Assembly: GCF_902826855.1 (NCBI RefSeq)
Contig: NZ_CADEGK010000022.1
Coordinates: 1 to 35,094, forward strand
DNA from: an uncultured Phenylobacterium sp.
GTDB taxonomy: Bacteria; Pseudomonadota; Alphaproteobacteria; Caulobacterales; Caulobacteraceae
Direction: 5' to 3'
DNA length: 35,094 bases
Positions 1 through 8,507 of this stretch are shown here, one piece after another. Position numbers and translations under genes: made by a program. The notes below the pieces were generated by a model. That model was not told the origin of the DNA and did no database searches. It saw only the letters and a list, made by a program, of their open reading frames with translations. Position 1 is the stretch's first letter, and each line of letters begins with the position of its first letter.

Positions 1-6
1 AAATAT

Positions 7-78
7 AATGGTCAGGACAGCGAAATCAGCGCCTTACTTGGGAAATGTGGGCTAAAGGCTCGTCTACTGTTGACCATT
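7..78. repeat. 8-bp inverted repeat at window edge
   Basis: AATGGTCA at 7-14 is matched by its exact reverse complement TGACCATT at 71-78, with 56 bases between the arms. It lies upstream of the first gene in an otherwise empty stretch. It could be a regulator site pair or chance; the function is unknown. Confidence 0.25.
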
Positions 79-134
79 TTGCGGTTCTTTGTGGCCTATA
101 GGCTTGGGTGACAGGCAGGAGCTGAAGAGACCGA

Positions 135-389
135 ATGCACGGTTTGCAAGACACCGGGCTTCCGGAGTGGAAGCAGACCGTGCTGGTCACGATCACCCTG
201 ATCGTCATTGCCGCCGCGCACGTGCACAGTGCTCGGCAGGCCTGGTCGGAGATGCGGGAACGGGAGCTGCCGACCCGCTGGCGTCGCGCCCTCAGCTATG
301 TCGCCCGACACGAGCTGCACTACGCCAAGCGCGTCCCACTGCTGATCTTCTTCGTGGTCGTCGCGGTGATCGTCATCGTGACGCTGTGA
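135..389 (+). CDS. small two-helix inner-membrane protein, unknown
   Basis: An 84-residue protein that I do not recognise by family. Two clear hydrophobic segments are visible: about residues 15-32 (VLVTITLIVIAAAHV) and the very C-terminus at about 67-84 (LLIFFVVVAVIVIVTL). They are joined by a basic, Arg-rich stretch of about 35 residues. This predicts a small inner-membrane hairpin, probably with the basic loop in the cytoplasm. A GAAGAG purine stretch 5 nt before the ATG could serve as ribosome binding site. Its end overlaps the convergent WGR gene by 17 nt. The membrane pattern argues that it is a real gene; no function can be assigned. Confidence 0.6.
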   Translation: MHGLQDTGLPEWKQTVLVTITLIVIAAAHVHSARQAWSEMRERELPTRWRRALSYVARHELHYAKRVPLLIFFVVVAVIVIVTL

Positions 390-630
390 GGGCGGGGGCC
401 GCTCCGCCCACCAGCAGGTAGCCACGCCTCACTTTCCGGCCCACCAGGCGGCCCAGCGCGGCCGCCGCGTCGTCGCTGGCGCGATACCAATCCTCTCGGC
501 GCTGCCCGTGGGTGCCGATCCGCCCCCAGCGGCGAATTAGGATGCTCTCCCCGAACAGCGAGCGCTCGATGGAGAGCGCGTAGAACCGAGCCATGTTGCA
601 GCTGTTGTCGATCCGCCGGAGCACAATCAT
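373..630 (-). CDS. WGR-domain miniprotein
   Basis: An 85-residue protein that is almost entirely one WGR domain. The signature RRWGRIGTHGQ lies near the middle, preceded by RFYALSIERSLFGE and followed by an Ala-rich helix and a basic RKVRRGYLL end. WGR domains are known from PARPs, MolR-type regulators and many free-standing alphaproteobacterial plasmid or island proteins, where they are thought to bind nucleic acid. I chose the start at 628-630 (MIVLRRID) because the frame upstream, to 873, reads as low-complexity sequence unlike the family. It is convergent with and slightly overlaps the membrane-protein gene. Stand-alone WGR genes of this size are common passengers of accessory regions; the exact role is unknown. 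Confidence 0.8.
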   Translation of the reverse strand: MIVLRRIDNSCNMARFYALSIERSLFGESILIRRWGRIGTHGQRREDWYRASDDAAAALGRLVGRKVRRGYLLVGGAAPALTASR

Positions 631-871
631 GGGCGCCTTCCTGCTCGAAGAAGGCGATGCGTCGGCGTCAAAAGCGGTCGTAGGTCTGGGCCTGTGCTTC
701 CATCCGTCCGGTTTTGACCCGGACACAAGCCTTGCTTCTTGTCCTGCTCGCCCAGGTTGGGTAAGACCCCCTTGGCGAGGGGCTTTACCAAGCTCTACTT
801 TCGCGACATTCTTCCGCAAGTACAGATTGCATCGGAGGCATCCCGCTACCTCGGGGTGAAGTCGCTGAGCC
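631..871. other. divergent intergenic region
   Basis: These 241 bases separate the WGR gene (leftward) and the next gene (rightward), so promoters for both should lie here. I see no convincing gene, clear sigma-70 box pair or strong palindrome. Confidence 0.35.
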
Positions 872-1234
872 ATGTCCTTGATGCCGCCCCTTCCCCCTCA
901 TGCGCGCGACGCGCTGGCGCTCATCGCGATCAACGCGGTTCCCGCCGACGGTGACGCGGTGAAGTTGGTCGCTCTTCTGCAGCCCCAGAACCGACCAGGC
1001 CCGAACGAACCCGACTGGCGGCTGTTCGTCGCTCACCGAGACATAGAGTTCACCTACGCCAGCGATTTAGCCTGCGACGCGATCGAACCACTCCGCCATG
1101 CCGCCATCCTCGAGGAGGGCGAGGCGGCCGGCCGCGTCATTCTTCAGCTCAGCGAAATTGGCCTCGATCTCTGTCGCGTTGTCGCGGACGCGACCGTCCC
1201 CGCAAAGCCGACCCCGACGACCGCCCTCTCGTGA
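872..1234 (+). CDS. hypothetical protein, 120 aa
   Basis: I do not recognise this protein. It is 120 residues, soluble, acidic in the middle and has alternating hydrophobic positions typical of a folded domain (DWRLFVAHRDIEFTYASDL, then a helical region around EPLRHAAILEEGEAAGR). An internal ATG at 881 would shorten it by three residues. It has no signal peptide or membrane segment. The reading frame keeps a high-GC third-position bias, which supports coding. It precedes an XRE regulator by about 190 bases on the same strand. Confidence 0.5.
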   Translation: MSLMPPLPPHARDALALIAINAVPADGDAVKLVALLQPQNRPGPNEPDWRLFVAHRDIEFTYASDLACDAIEPLRHAAILEEGEAAGRVILQLSEIGLDLCRVVADATVPAKPTPTTALS

Positions 1235-1420
1235 ATGATGAGTGTTCTAATGGATTCAACTGGTGCGGGTGCGTTGAAGGGTTGCCGGAACGCTCCGGGC
1301 ACAAACCGAGATCGCCGCGACTTGTGCGGAAAGCGACACACGCAAAGGTTGACGAGAACGCCGGACCCCGTGACACCTCATATCGGCAGTTCAATTGATC
1401 GCGGAGGCGCCCAGTTGGTC

Positions 1421-1879
1421 ATGTTGGAGACGAGCGAGACCGAGCGAGGGCCTCGGGATCTGGACTGCCAGATCGGAATCCGCATGCGCACGCGGCGGCG
1501 TGAGCTCGGCGTGAGCCAAGACGCCCTCGCAGCCGGCGTTGGGCTGACCTTCCAGCAGATCCAGAAGTATGAGCGCGGGACCAATCGCGTCAGTGCATCC
1601 AAGCTCTGGGAGATCGCCGCGCAGCTCCGGACGCCCATCTCCTATTTCTACGAGGGGCTCGAGGGCATTGAGGTCTATGACCCCGAGTCCTTGGCCCAGG
1701 CTGAAGCGCTCCAGGAATTTCTACTGTCCCCCGATGGCGTCGCTCTCGCGGTCGCGTTCCAGTCCCTGAGCGCGCCAGCCGTGCGGCGCCAGTTCCTCGA
1801 CCTGATCCGACTTTGCGCGGCCGTGCCCCAACCGTCGACTGGAGATGAACGCGGCGACAAGCCCGCCAATGAGGACTAG
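1421..1879 (+). CDS. XRE-family (Cro/CI-like) transcriptional regulator
   Basis: A 152-residue DNA-binding regulator. The helix-turn-helix spans about residues 19-70: RMRTRRRELGVSQDALA, then GLTFQQIQKYERGTNRVS, the classic XRE pattern in which the second helix inserts in the DNA major groove, and SKLWEIAAQL. The C-terminal half is helical (LLSPDGVALAVAFQSL and RRQFLDLIRL) and probably dimerises. The frame is open to 1235, but the family normally begins shortly before the HTH, so I chose the ATG at 1421 with a GGAGG-like stretch about 13 nt upstream. It is the only recognisable regulator before the defence operon at 2685 and is a reasonable but unproven candidate to control it. Confidence 0.85.
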   Translation: MLETSETERGPRDLDCQIGIRMRTRRRELGVSQDALAAGVGLTFQQIQKYERGTNRVSASKLWEIAAQLRTPISYFYEGLEGIEVYDPESLAQAEALQEFLLSPDGVALAVAFQSLSAPAVRRQFLDLIRLCAAVPQPSTGDERGDKPANED

Positions 1880-2193
1880 CGGCAGCTCCTGGCAGCAGCG
1901 AGGTTTTTCGGGCCCGACAGCCAGCGCCGCTCTGAAGCCCGCTCATTGGGCGTCCGGCCCGGGCCCCGCGCCAGGCCGGATCAGGCAAGGCGCCGCTAAT
2001 GGTGCACAGCGCGTCCACATTCTGGGGGACCGAATCGGCAACCCCGCTAGCGCTTGCTTTTCGGCTCTATTTTGTTCTCGTCGCCGGAAAGCGTGTTGAG
2101 ACCGCAACACTGGGTTCGAAACGGCGGCCCTCACGAGAACTTCACGGCTGGCCACAGCCCCGCTCCCATATGCTCCGCGAATGGGGTGGCCAC
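1880..2193. other. gene-free stretch
   Basis: These 314 bases have no convincing coding frame. The short frames that cross it show no domain pattern and mixed base composition. A TTGCTT box near 2053 followed by AT-rich sequence could be a weak promoter for the small gene that follows. A tRNA-like GGTTCGAA at 2113-2120 does not fold into a T-arm. Confidence 0.4.
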
Positions 2194-2406
2194 ATGGTTG
2201 AAGCGACGTTTGTTGTCTATGCGCCCAAGGCGCAGGTCGCGAAGGTGAGGGGGCTGGTGCGGTCCCAATCGCCGGAGGTGGTGACCTGGCGAGAACGCCG
2301 CACCCTCTTCGGCAGCGAGTTCTATGTCACTGGCCCGGCAGCCCTAGCCCGGGAAGCTCACGAGCTTGCCGCACGACTGCTCTCCTGGCCGGATCGGCTA
2401 GGGTAA
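2194..2406 (+). CDS. hypothetical small protein, 70 aa
   Basis: A 70-residue protein of unknown family. It reads as a compact alpha/beta domain: a strand (EATFVVYAP), a helix (AQVAKVRGLVRSQ), strands (EVVTWRERRTLFGSEFYVTG) and a C-terminal helix (AALAREAHELAARLLSW). The start at 2194 is chosen because the frame upstream (from 1999 or 2170) reads as non-conserved low-complexity sequence; a GGGGTGG stretch lies 5-11 nt upstream. It lies directly before the recombinase remnant. It may be a passenger of the same former mobile element, but nothing in the sequence proves this. Confidence 0.5.
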   Translation: MVEATFVVYAPKAQVAKVRGLVRSQSPEVVTWRERRTLFGSEFYVTGPAALAREAHELAARLLSWPDRLG

Positions 2407-2495
2407 CAGCTTAGCCGCCCGCCGCGCGCTCCGAACCTCGGGCGGGCATCGGCACAGGGGAGGGCGGTGCTGATCAGCAGACCGCTGGCCCTGCG

Positions 2496-2614
2496 GGCGG
2501 CACGCTGGAGAACGCCGCGGCGATGGCGAAGCACGCTCAACGCGGACTACTCAGCGCTGTGAGCGCCGATCTGACCAGCTGAGCCTGGATGAAATCAAGC
2601 GGGTGTGGATCTGA
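2496..2614 (+). pseudogene. decayed C-terminus of a tyrosine recombinase (integrase)
   Basis: The end of a phage/plasmid-type integrase is readable across a frame break. GGTLENAAAMAKH is read from 2496, then one base is missing near 2535-2537. In the shifted frame follow STRTTQ, RCERRSDQ and LSLDEIKRVWI with a stop at 2612-2614. Intact alphaproteobacterial integrases end GGTLENAA(A)MA.HASTRTTQLYDRR.DE.SLDE(V/I).R. Here the codons for LYD have become CGC TGT GAG (Arg-Cys-Glu), so the nucleophilic Tyr (codon 2558-2560) is lost. No N-terminal part is visible upstream. This is a dead fragment that marks past site-specific integration immediately left of the defence operon. Confidence 0.8.
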
Positions 2615-2623
2615 GTTTTTGCA

Positions 2624-2680
2624 CTCGCACGCGAGGGTTGCGCACCTGTTGGTCCAACTGCTTACCTGCTAGGTGGGGGG
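2624..2680 (+). promoter_or_regulatory. leader of the nine-gene operon with two palindromes and a strong SD
   Basis: Two short perfect-arm palindromes lie in the 60 bases before the res ATG: CTCGC-AC-GCGAG at 2624-2635 and GTTGG-T-CCAAC at 2648-2658. A purine-rich Shine-Dalgarno run (AGGTGGGGGGG, 2671-2681) stands 3 nt before ATG 2685. Paired palindromes at this spacing suit an operator for an XRE-type dimer such as the regulator at 1421-1879. I see no confident -35/-10 pair. The operator role is inference. Confidence 0.35.
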
Positions 2681-2684
2681 GGCT

Positions 2685-5600
2685 ATGGCTCAGTCGTTTT
2701 TCGAACAACCTATTCTCAATTCGCCGTACGAGCCGCCCCACCGTCATCACGGGTTGGATCCTAAGGGGCAACCCCTCGACTCACCCCCTATCGATGGGCG
2801 CCGAAAGTCCGAACTTATTTCGCCCGTTCCCCCCTCCAGGAAGCAGGGGAAGAAGGCGAAACAGGCGGAGCTTGACCTCGATCTCTTCGCTGAGGAAGAC
2901 GAAGAAGGTCAGGCCTACACCCTCGCCATCATCAACGAGATCCGCAGCTACGTGACCGCGTGGCGCGGCCTGAACAACCCGGCGGATTGGGGTGTGACCC
3001 CCGTTACCCAACGCCTGCTGCAATACTGGCGGCATCACGAGTTCGAATCCGTTCGGCCGTTCTTCTGCCAGGTCGAAGCCGCCGAGACGGCGATTTGGCT
3101 TACCGAGGTTGCGCCCAAACAGAAGCAGCACGCGCACCTTTGGAAGCACATCCAGGCCGCGAACCAGGGCGCCAACCCGGAGCTGATGCGGATCGCGCTG
3201 AAGCTCGCCACGGGCGCCGGCAAGACCACAGTGATGGCGATGCTGATCGCCTGGCAGACGCTGAACGCGGTGCGTTCGCCCGCCAGCAACCAGTTCAGCC
3301 GCGCCTTCCTGATCGTCGCGCCCGGCATCACCATCCGCGACCGGCTGCAAATCCTGCTGCCGTCACACCCTGACAACTACTACGCCAAACGCGAGCTGGT
3401 GCCGGCCGACATGCTGCTCGATGTCGCCAAGGCCAAGATCGTCCTGACCAATTACCACGCCTTCAAACGCCGTGAGGTGATGGAGCTGACGAAGGTCGGG
3501 CGCGCCTTCCTGCAAGGGCGTGACGCCCCGATCCAGACGACGGAAACCGAAGGCGCCATGCTCAAGCGAGCCTGCGGCGAGCTGCTGGCGTTCAAGAATG
3601 TCGTCGTCATCAACGACGAGGCGCACCACTGCTACCGCGAGCGTCCCCAAGGCGATGCAGAGACGCCCATTGCGGCGGAGGACCGCGAGGAGGCCAAGCG
3701 CAATAGCGAGGCCGCCCGGCTGTGGATTTCAGGGCTGGAAGCGCTGAAGCGGAAGGTCGGTGTCCGGACCGTGTTCGATCTGTCCGCGACGCCCTTTTTC
3801 CTGCGCGGCTCCGGATACCGAGAGGGGACGCTGTTCCCCTGGACGGTCTCCGACTTCTCGCTGATGGACGCCATAGAATGCGGGATCGTTAAGCTGCCGC
3901 GCATCCCGTGGCGGACAATTCCGTCACCGGCGAAATGCCGATCTATCGCGAGCTGTGGGAGCATATCGGCAAGCGGATGCCGAAGAAGGGCGCGTCGAAA
4001 TCCGGCCAGCTCGATCCGCTGGCGGCGACGTTCCCGGCTGAATTGCAGACCGCCCTCTATGCGCTCTACAGCCACTACGAAAAGACGTTCGAGGTCTGGA
4101 AGCAGGCCGGGCTGGAGACGCCGCCGGTCTTCATCGTGGTGTGCAACAACACCGCCACGTCCAAGCTCGTCTACGAATGGATCTCGGGCTTCGAGCGCGA
4201 GGACGAAGATGGCGAGATGCGCTTCCGCCATGCCGGCCACCTGCCGCTCTTCCGCAACTACGATGAGCACGGCAACCGGCTGACCCGCTTCAACACCTTG
4301 CTGGTGGACTCCGAGGCGCTGGAAAGCGGCGAGGCGCTCGACACCAGCTATCGGGAGCTGATGGGCTCAGAGATCGACCAGTTCAAACGCGAGCTGATCG
4401 ACCGCACCGGCGACCAACAGGCCGGTGACGCCCTCACCGATACCGACATCCTCCGTGAGGCCATGAACACGGTGGGCCGCAAGGGCAGGCTCGGGGAGCA
4501 AATCCGCTGTGTCGTCTCGGTGTCGATGCTGACGGAGGGATGGGACACCAACACCGTCACCCACATCATGGGCGTGCGAGCCTTCGGGACTCAGCTCCTC
4601 TGCGAACAGGTGGTCGGGCGTGGGTTGCGCCGTCAGTCCTATGATCTGAACAAGGACGGACTGTTCAACGTCGAGTACGCTGACATCCTCGGTATTCCCT
4701 TCAATTTCACGGCCGCGCCCGTCGTGGCGCCCGTAACCAAACCCGCCAAGACCACGCGCGTCCAGGCGCTGAAGGATCGTTCCGCACTCGAGATCGCCTT
4801 CCCCCGCGTGGAAGGCTACCGCTTCGACCTGCCGGACGAGCGGATCACGGCGGAGTTCACCGATGACAGTCGCTTCGAGCTGAATCCGGGCAACGTCGGC
4901 CCCTGCGTCGTCCAGAACGAAGGCATCGTTGGCGAAGGCGTCGAACTGACGCCGCAAGTGCTGGAGGACAAGCGACCTAGCGAGCTGTCCTTCCACCTGG
5001 CGAAGCGGCTGCTCTACACGCGCTACCGTGACCCCGGCGAAGACCCGCCGATGCACTTGTTCGGCGACATCCAGCGCGTCGTGCGTCGCTGGATCAACGA
5101 AGGCTACCTTGTCGCCAATGGCGTTCCGACCGGCGCGATCCTCTACACTGAGCTAGCGGACAAGGCGGCAGAGCTGATCTTCATGGCCTGCCAGCGGGCC
5201 AACGAGGGCGAGAAGCGGATCAAGGCGATCCTCGACGCCTACAACGCCAGCGGTTCCACCCGCGTCGTCGCCTTCAACACCACCAAGGACGTGTGGACCA
5301 CGGCGGCCGACAAGAGCCACGTCAGCCATGTTGTCATGGACAGCAATTGGGAAGCCGAGCTGGCCCGCGTCGTCGAGCGCCATCCCCGCGTCCTGGCCTA
5401 TGTGAAGAACCAGGGCATGCAATTTGAGGTCCCGTATCGCGACGGCGCCGTGCCACGCCGCTACGTCCCCGACTTCATCATCCGGCTGGACGACGGCCAG
5501 CCCGAGCCGCTCAACCTCATCATCGAGACCAAGGGGTTCCGCGTCCAGGACGCCCAGCTGAAGGCAGAGTCTATGAAAACCCTCTGGGTGCCTGGCGTGA

Positions 5601-5719
5601 ACAACCTGGGCGCCTACGGCCGCTGGGCTTTCGCCGAATTCACTGATGTCTACGCAATCCAGGACGCCTTCGACGGACTCGTCGGCGGTCTGGTCACACG
5701 CCAATTCGAACCGGCCTGA
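2685..5719 (+). pseudogene. Res-type restriction helicase-endonuclease, interrupted by a one-base deletion
   Basis: A superfamily 2 helicase-nuclease of the type III Res kind (BPTD_3080-like). Such enzymes translocate on DNA with ATP and cleave unmodified targets together with a Mod methyltransferase. The first part (2685-3908) has Walker A ATGAGKTT at residues 175-182, the DEAH-type box NDEAHHC near 310 and LSATPFF. The second part (3908-5719) has SMLTEGWDTNT, motif VI QVVGRGLRR and a PD-(D/E)xK nuclease (VPDFIIRL then IIETKGF). The frames meet at 3906-3910. Adding one G to CCGTGGCGG restores KLPRIPVADN and a continuous protein of about 1011 residues; the present length, 3035 nt, is one short of a codon multiple. 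A GTG at 3908 could restart the C-terminal half. It may be a true mutation or a sequencing error. The ATG at 2685 follows a strong SD. Confidence 0.88.
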
Positions 5720-5735
5720 TCGCCGCGCTAGGGGG

Positions 5736-8507
5736 ATGCCCGTGGGGGGAAGTTTCAAAACCAATCCGGTCGCGCTCGCGGAACTCTTGCGGGACTGCGA
5801 ACGCGGCGCGATCCAGCTTCCGGACTTTCAGCGAAGCTGGGTGTGGGATGAGGAGCGCATCAAGGGGCTCATCGCCTCGATATCCCAGGCCTTTCCGGTC
5901 GGAGCCCTTATGACGCTGGAAACGGGCGGTGAGGTCGATTTCGCGCCACGGCTCATTCAGGGCGCGCCGCCCGAGAATGCCAAACAAAAGCCGACGGCGC
6001 TCCTGCTCGACGGACAGCAGCGCATGACGTCGCTGTACCAGACGGCCTTGCGAAAGGCCGTGGTCGAGACGGTCACCGCCAGGAACGCGCGGGTGAAGCG
6101 CTGGTACTATATCGACATGCGCCGCGCCCTGGACCCCGAAGTCCCCCGGGAAGAGGCGATCATCGGAGTCGCGGAAGATCGCCTTATCAAGTCCAACTTC
6201 GGCAAGGACATCGACCTCGACCTCTCCGCGCCGGAGCGTGAGTACGAGGCGATGATGTTCCCCGTGAACTGCGTGTTCGATTGGGATGACTGGAAGGACG
6301 GCTTCGGGGACTTTTGGATCGCGAAAGGCGAGTTGGAGAAACGTGCATTCTTCAAGACCTTCCAGGACAGGGTCCTGCAGAATTTCCGCAGTTATGATGT
6401 CCCGGTTATCGCGCTTGATCGCGACACGACCAAGGAAGCCGTCTGCCTGGTCTTTGAAAAAGTGAACACGGGCGGCAAGGCTCTCGACGCGTTCGAGCTT
6501 GTGACCGCCATGTACGCCGCCGATGGATTCCGCCTGCGCGACGACTGGGCGGCACGCGAGAAGCGGATGAAATCGCACCCCGCGCTGGCCAACATCTCCA
6601 GCACGGAATTCATGCAGGCGATCAGCCTGTTGCACACCAAGGCCGTTCGGCGGGCGGCCGAGGCAGAAGGCCACGAGAACCCGCCGGCGGTCAGCGCAAC
6701 GCGGCAGTCACTGCTCAAGCTGCCGCTGGCGGCCTACCAGAAGTACGCCGATCTAGTGGAACGGGGCTTCGACCGGGCCGCACGCTTTCTGCGACTGTTG
6801 GGGGTCTACCGCGGGTACGACCTTCCCTACCAATCGCAGGTCACGCCGCTCGCAGCGATCTTGGCTGAACTGGGCGAGGGCTGGGAGAACGTCGAGGTCC
6901 GCCACAACCTGATGCGCTGGTACTGGAACGGCGTCTTCGGGGAATTGTACGGGTCGGCGACAGAGTCGCGGCTGGCCCGTGATATCCAGGAGGTTCCCGC
7001 CTGGCTGGCCGGTGGACCGGAACCCTCCACGATCGTGCAGTCCACCTTCGACGCGCAGCGTCTGCAATCCATGCGCACCCGCCTCTCCGCGGCCTACAAG
7101 GGCGTCAGCGCGCTTCTGATGAAGAAGGGCGCGAACGACTTTCGCTCAGGGCAGGCCTACGACCAGACCGTCTTCTTCGACGAGCAGGTCGATATCCACC
7201 ACATCTTCCCCAAGGCGTGGTGCGAGAAAGCGAAGCTTCCGCCAGAGGACTACGACTCCATCATCAACAAGACGCCCCTCGGCGCGCGCACCAACCGGAT
7301 TCTCGGCGGCGTGGCGCCCAGCGAATACGTCGCCCGTCTTGAACGCGGCTGGGAAGGCTCGCCGGCGATCGCGGCCGACAAACTCGATCACCTGTTGCAG
7401 AGCCACCTTGTCGACCCCGCCCACCTACGAACGGACGACTTCCCGGGCTTTCTAAAGGCTCGCCGCGAACAGCTGCTCAAGCTTATCGAGGACGCCACCG
7501 GCAAGAAGGTCTACCGCGGCGACGGCGCCAACCAAGCACGGGCTTACGAGACGCCGTCGCAAAGGCTGTCTCAAGGCGCCCACTTCGAGCGGACCTGCAC
7601 CGAGGCCGCGGGCCATGGCGGTTCGGCCTACAGGTTGAAGCCTGAGCACTTCTTCCTGAACCTTGCCCCGTCCATCCAAGGCCCGGCGCAGGCCTATTTC
7701 GACCGCTACAAGATCACCTGGCATCAGCACGCCAATCACGGCCTCTCTTCGCAGGTCTGCTGCCTGAACTTCCTCATGCCGCTTGCGACGCGCCCCGATC
7801 TGCTTGCGCGGCTCGTTGGCGGCGCGTTCGGTATCGCGCCGCCCGAAATGCTGAAGGTGGAAGACGGCCCCTCCGGCGAGCCCTGGTTCGTTGGCTTCGA
7901 GTGGACGGGCCGTGAGAACTATCTGAACGAATGGCCAGCCAGTGGGAGCGTTACGCGAGGCGCGAACGCGACAAGCGCCGACGCGGTCGTGCGCTTCCGT
8001 TCGGAGCGTCGCATCGAGACGCTGCTCATAGAGTGGAAGTACACGGAGAAGTACGGCGCGCCGATCCCGCCCTCTGGTAACGCCACCCGGATCGGGCGCT
8101 ACGCCGACAAGGCCTTCGCGCCACGCGGCCCCGTTCGAGATGACCTTGGGCTCGAGGTGCAGGACTTTTTTTGGGAGCCCCTCTACCAACTCCTGCGCCA
8201 GCAGATGCTGGCATTCCACATGCAGGCGGCCGGCGAAGATGGCGCCGAACGCGTCCGGGTGTTGCATATCTCACCCGCCGACAATCGGGCTCTTCATGTC
8301 GTGACGGCGCCGGCGCTGGCCAGGTTTGGCGAGGACGCCTTCGAAGCGTTCTCAGCCGTGTTGACCGATCCCTCAGCCTTCATTGGCCGAACCATTGAGC
8401 AGGTGTTCGGTCCCCTCATGGCGGAGGTGCCAGAGGACCCCTGGGCGGCGTATCTCGCCGGCCGCTACACCTTCCTGGCGTCCGCGCCCCAAATGGGAGC
8501 GAACTGA
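5736..8507 (+). CDS. DUF262/HNH (GmrSD-like) protein fused to a PD-(D/E)xK nuclease domain
   Basis: A 923-residue predicted double nuclease. Residues 1 to about 330 are DUF262 (GmrS-like NTP-binding ParB fold) with IQLPDFQRSWVW at 27-38 and the hallmark LLLDGQQRMTSLY at 89-101. Residues 480-540 are a DUF1524-type HNH (GmrD-like) with DIHHIFPKAW at 486-495 and NKTPLGARTNR. GmrSD proteins cut modified phage DNA. A further 350-residue C-terminal part resembles the PGN_0703 family of putative restriction enzymes (SSQVCCLNFLMPL), with a visible D749...LLIEWKYTE core in which E766-W-K768 forms ExK. I chose ATG 5736, 16 nt after res and preceded by a GGGGG run; an upstream in-frame start at 5646 would overlap res. 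Its stop overlaps the methyltransferase start by one base, so the two are translationally linked. Confidence 0.85.
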   Translation: MPVGGSFKTNPVALAELLRDCERGAIQLPDFQRSWVWDEERIKGLIASISQAFPVGALMTLETGGEVDFAPRLIQGAPPENAKQKPTALLLDGQQRMTSLYQTALRKAVVETVTARNARVKRWYYIDMRRALDPEVPREEAIIGVAEDRLIKSNFGKDIDLDLSAPEREYEAMMFPVNCVFDWDDWKDGFGDFWIAKGELEKRAFFKTFQDRVLQNFRSYDVPVIALDRDTTKEAVCLVFEKVNTGGKALDAFELVTAMYAADGFRLRDDWAAREKRMKSHPALANISSTEFMQAISLLHTKAVRRAAEAEGHENPPAVSATRQSLLKLPLAAYQKYADLVERGFDRAARFLRLLGVYRGYDLPYQSQVTPLAAILAELGEGWENVEVRHNLMRWYWNGVFGELYGSATESRLARDIQEVPAWLAGGPEPSTIVQSTFDAQRLQSMRTRLSAAYKGVSALLMKKGANDFRSGQAYDQTVFFDEQVDIHHIFPKAWCEKAKLPPEDYDSIINKTPLGARTNRILGGVAPSEYVARLERGWEGSPAIAADKLDHLLQSHLVDPAHLRTDDFPGFLKARREQLLKLIEDATGKKVYRGDGANQARAYETPSQRLSQGAHFERTCTEAAGHGGSAYRLKPEHFFLNLAPSIQGPAQAYFDRYKITWHQHANHGLSSQVCCLNFLMPLATRPDLLARLVGGAFGIAPPEMLKVEDGPSGEPWFVGFEWTGRENYLNEWPASGSVTRGANATSADAVVRFRSERRIETLLIEWKYTEKYGAPIPPSGNATRIGRYADKAFAPRGPVRDDLGLEVQDFFWEPLYQLLRQQMLAFHMQAAGEDGAERVRVLHISPADNRALHVVTAPALARFGEDAFEAFSAVLTDPSAFIGRTIEQVFGPLMAEVPEDPWAAYLAGRYTFLASAPQMGAN

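Noticed and set aside
2105-2130. tRNA-like GGTTCGAA
   Set aside because: The flanking bases do not form a T-stem and no acceptor or anticodon arm can be drawn around it.
3895-3915. Programmed ribosomal frameshift in res
   Set aside because: There is no slippery heptamer, internal SD or following strong hairpin at the junction; a simple one-base loss explains it better.
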